From Streptomyces sp. NBC_00285 (GTDB lineage Bacteria; Actinomycetota; Actinomycetes; Streptomycetales; Streptomycetaceae), in NCBI RefSeq assembly GCF_036174265.1, contig NZ_CP108055.1:7130001-7194000 (forward strand): a DNA stretch of 64,000 bases, written 5' to 3'. Position numbers and translations under genes: made by a program. Shown here piece by piece: positions 62,340-64,000 of this stretch. The notes below the pieces were generated by a model. The model worked only from the letters and a program-made list of their open reading frames with translations. It did no database searches and was not told where the DNA came from. The stretch's first letter is position 1; the number at the start of each line of letters is the position of its first letter.

Positions 62340-63305
62340 ATGTTCGCTGTCTACGCCGCCCGAATCGACCGCGACGACCCGCTCTCCGGACTGGAGTTGG
62401 GGGAGCGCCCGGCCCCCGAAGCCCGCCCCGGCTGGAGTGTCGTCGACGTCAAGGCCGCCTCCCTCAACCACCACGACCTGTGGTCCCTGCGCGGCGTGGG
62501 CCTCGCAGAGGACAAGCTGCCGATGATCCTCGGCTGTGACGCGGCCGGTGTCGACGAGGACGGCAACGAGGTCGTCCTGCACTCCGTCGTCGGGCAGAGC
62601 GGGCACGGGGTCGGCCCCAAGGAGCCCCGTTCCATCCTCACCGAGCGCTATCAGGGGACATTCGCCGAACAGGTGGCCGTGCCGACCTGGAACGTCCTCC
62701 CCAAGCCGAAGGAACTGTCGTTCGCGGAGGCCGCCTGCCTGCCGACGGCCTGGCTGACGGCGTACCGGATGCTCTTCACCAACGCGGGGGTCCGGCCCGG
62801 CGACTCCGTGCTCGTGCAGGGTGCCGGCGGCGGGGTCGCCACTGCCGCGATCGTGCTGGGGAAGGCCGCCGGATTGCGGGTCTTCGCCACCAGCAGAGAC
62901 GAGGCCAGGCGCAAGCGCGCGGTGGAGCTGGGAGCCGTTGAGGCCGTCGAGTCGGGCGCGCGGCTGCCGCAGCGGGTCGACGCCGTCATCGAGACCGTGG
63001 GCGCGGCCACCTGGTCGCACTCCGTGAAGTCGCTCAGGCCGGGCGGCACGCTGGTCATCTCCGGTGCCACGAGCGGCGACCGCCCCTCGCACGCCGAACT
63101 GACCCGGATCTTCTTCCTGGAGCTCAAGGTCGTGGGGTCGACCATGGGCACCAAGGACGAGCTGGAGGATCTGCTGGCGTTCTGCGCCGCCACGGGGGTG
63201 CGTCCCGTCATCGACGAGGTGCTCCCGATGGACCGCGCCCGCGAGGGCTTCCAACGCGTCGAGTCGGGTGAGCAGTTCGGGAAGGTCGTGCTCACGAACA
63301 GCTGA
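62340..63305 (+). CDS. MDR-family zinc-binding-type dehydrogenase/quinone reductase
   Basis: 321 residues from the ATG at 62340; a TATCGT hexamer ends 7 bp before it, suggesting a leaderless transcript. GroES-like N-terminal domain (NHHDLWSLRG; LGCDAAGVDEDGNEV), then Rossmann domain with VLVQGAGGGVATAAIVLGKAAG (nucleotide loop) and ATSRDEARRKRAVELGA (prefers NADP by the basic residues). Zinc-structural cysteines are absent, so it is nearer quinone reductases/crotonyl-CoA-reductase-like MDRs. Substrate unknown. Confidence 0.85.
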   Translation: MFAVYAARIDRDDPLSGLELGERPAPEARPGWSVVDVKAASLNHHDLWSLRGVGLAEDKLPMILGCDAAGVDEDGNEVVLHSVVGQSGHGVGPKEPRSILTERYQGTFAEQVAVPTWNVLPKPKELSFAEAACLPTAWLTAYRMLFTNAGVRPGDSVLVQGAGGGVATAAIVLGKAAGLRVFATSRDEARRKRAVELGAVEAVESGARLPQRVDAVIETVGAATWSHSVKSLRPGGTLVISGATSGDRPSHAELTRIFFLELKVVGSTMGTKDELEDLLAFCAATGVRPVIDEVLPMDRAREGFQRVESGEQFGKVVLTNS

Positions 63306-63318
63306 CGTCCTCTTCTCA

Positions 63319-63352
63319 CCGACGGCCGGCCCGGGTACGGGCCGGCCGTCGG
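63319..63352 (+). terminator. Strong hairpin after the MDR gene
   Basis: 14-bp perfect stem CCGACGGCCGGCCC / GGGCCGGCCGTCGG, 6-nt loop, followed by CTTTGT. It ends 4 bp before the first operator. Confidence 0.88.
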
Positions 63353-63356
63353 CTTT

Positions 63357-63372
63357 GTCAACTACGGTTGAC
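63357..63372. promoter_or_regulatory. Operator-like palindrome 1 before HTH/Clp-N genes
   Basis: GTCAAC, TACG, GTTGAC: perfect 6-4-6 inverted repeat, ending 30 bp before the HTH start. Confidence 0.75.
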
Positions 63373-63383
63373 GTGCGTGAGAT

Positions 63384-63399
63384 GTCAACGTAAGTTGAC
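63384..63399. promoter_or_regulatory. Operator-like palindrome 2 before HTH/Clp-N genes
   Basis: GTCAAC, GTAA, GTTGAC: same arms as the previous site, centre-to-centre 27 bp, ending 3 bp before the ATG, so it covers the ribosome-binding region. Confidence 0.75.
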
Positions 63400-63402
63400 G
63401 TC

Positions 63403-63612
63403 ATGACCGAAGCAACGGATCTCGCCGAGCGCGCGGGCGATCGCGATCCCCGGGTCGGACTGCGTGCCGTCGCCGCACTGCGCAGGCTGCTGGAGCAACT
63501 GGAGTCGGTGCAGGTGCGCAGTGCGCGCAATCAGGGCTGGTCGTGGCAGGAGATCGCCGCGGAACTCGGAGTGAGCAGGCAGGCCGTGCACAAGAAGTAC
63601 GGGAGGCATTGA
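63403..63612 (+). CDS. Small HTH DNA-binding protein
   Basis: 69 residues. N-terminal helix-rich part (RVGLRAVAALRRLLEQLESVQVRSAR) for dimerisation and a C-terminal helix-turn-helix GWSWQEIAAELGVSRQAVHKKY. No Shine-Dalgarno sequence; the second palindrome fills that position. The size and twin operators make autorepression likely. The downstream Clp-N gene starts within its stop (TGATG), so they are one unit. Confidence 0.85.
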   Translation: MTEATDLAERAGDRDPRVGLRAVAALRRLLEQLESVQVRSARNQGWSWQEIAAELGVSRQAVHKKYGRH

Positions 63613-64000
63613 TGTTCGAGCGGTTCACGAAGGACGCCCGGGCGGTGGTCGTGGGCGCGGCCGGGCACGCCGAGGAGATGGGCGCGCAGGCCGTGGACGC
63701 AGAGCACCTGCTGCTCGCGCTGCTGGACCGGGAGGCCGGCCGGGCCTCGATCGCGTTGGCTGCCCTCGGCCTCACCGGACGCGGGGACGCGATCCGGGAG
63801 GCGCTGGGTGAGGCGCGACGCCGGGCAGGGCTGTCCCAGGCGGAGGCCGAGGCGCTGGCCGGGCTCGGGATCGACGTCTCCGAGATCGTCGCCCGGGTCG
63901 AGGAGGTGCACGGGGTCGGAGCGATGTCCGGCGACCGCAAGGACCGGGGGTGGTGGTCCGGGCGGCGTTCCTTCGGGAGGGGCGCCAAGGAGACCCTGGA
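63612..64000 (+). CDS. Clp N-terminal-domain protein (partial, runs off window)
   Basis: At least 129 residues; the window ends inside it. The first about 70 residues are a Clp-N repeat (MFERFTKDARAVVVGAAGHAEEM, AEHLLLALLDREAGRAS), the adaptor/substrate-binding module of ClpA/ClpC. The visible part of the second repeat (ALAGLGIDVSEIVARVEEVHG) follows; the rest is basic (GDRKDRGWWSGRRSFG). Overlapping start with the HTH stop. It may be a small Clp-N protein without AAA domains, as found in actinobacteria; the continuation cannot be seen. Confidence 0.85.
   Translation, partial: MFERFTKDARAVVVGAAGHAEEMGAQAVDAEHLLLALLDREAGRASIALAALGLTGRGDAIREALGEARRRAGLSQAEAEALAGLGIDVSEIVARVEEVHGVGAMSGDRKDRGWWSGRRSFGRGAKETL

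Overview
The window is high-GC actinobacterial chromosome, almost certainly Streptomyces. Evidence: GTG starts and 4-bp stop/start overlaps are frequent. The markers sigR-rsrA with its ZAS anti-sigma factor, the DasR/das locus, a WhiB protein, sigH with its anti-sigma gene, nickel superoxide dismutase, epi-isozizaene synthase with CYP170 and a TTA codon are all Streptomyces hallmarks. The gene order matches, from memory, the S. coelicolor stretch from about SCO5205 (hisN/aroA) through sigR (SCO5216), eizS (SCO5222), nrdAB, dasR-dasABC-dasD-nagB (SCO5231-5236), wblE (SCO5240) and sigH (SCO5243) to sodN (SCO5254) and malic enzyme. I see no phage, IS element, CRISPR array, rRNA or tRNA.

Layout. 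0-6 kb: CBS protein, hisN, a TetR regulator, sugE, rsgA-aroA and an M50 protease. 6-9 kb: an HMCES/YedK protein, an alpha/beta hydrolase, and sigR-rsrA with a consensus sigma-R autoregulatory promoter. 9-15.7 kb: a single Roadblock gene facing an overlapping operon Roadblock / DUF4388-like / Pro-Ser-rich protein / Roadblock, then a catalytic and a degenerate HD-GYP membrane protein and a TPR protein. 15.9-19.3 kb: def, then eizS-cyp170A1 (albaflavenone). 19.3-27.1 kb, mostly minus strand: a DJ-1/AraC regulator, a lipoprotein, a secreted S53 peptidase, and nrdA-nrdB behind a cobalamin riboswitch. 27.2-29.1 kb: DUF3311/mctP monocarboxylate transport. 29.2-36 kb: the chitin/GlcNAc system dasR, dasABC, dasD and nagB, with several DasR (dre) sites. 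36.5-42.4 kb: PdtaS-like kinase, wblE, lipid-kinase-like protein, sigH and ushX. 42.6-46.1 kb: zinc finger, Na+/H+ antiporter, PLP enzyme, amidase. 46.4-49.9 kb: a Family 2B encapsulin shell gene with a polyprenyl-transferase cargo gene and a GNAT gene. 50-54.8 kb: small and VOC proteins, AraC regulator, Pit phosphate transporter, PPK2. 54.9-56.5 kb: sodN/sodX and a CGNR regulator. 56.5-64 kb: methyltransferase, amino-acid ABC transporter, malic enzyme, MDR oxidoreductase, and a small HTH gene with a Clp-N protein that runs off the window, behind two identical-architecture operators.

How it fits together. The das genes bind, import and hydrolyse chito-oligosaccharides, and NagB feeds glucosamine-6-P into glycolysis under DasR control. 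Stress control is represented by sigR/rsrA (thiol oxidation), sigH/ushX (SigB-like), sodN/sodX and wblE. Two isoprenoid systems are present: a sesquiterpene pathway (eizS-cyp170A1) and a protein-shell-associated polyprenyl synthase. The most system-like candidates for follow-up are the encapsulin locus, the Roadblock operon, the twin operators before the HTH/Clp-N pair, and an orphan DasR site followed by a strong hairpin. Starts were chosen by ribosome-binding site and family length; functions come from motif recognition, not database searches.
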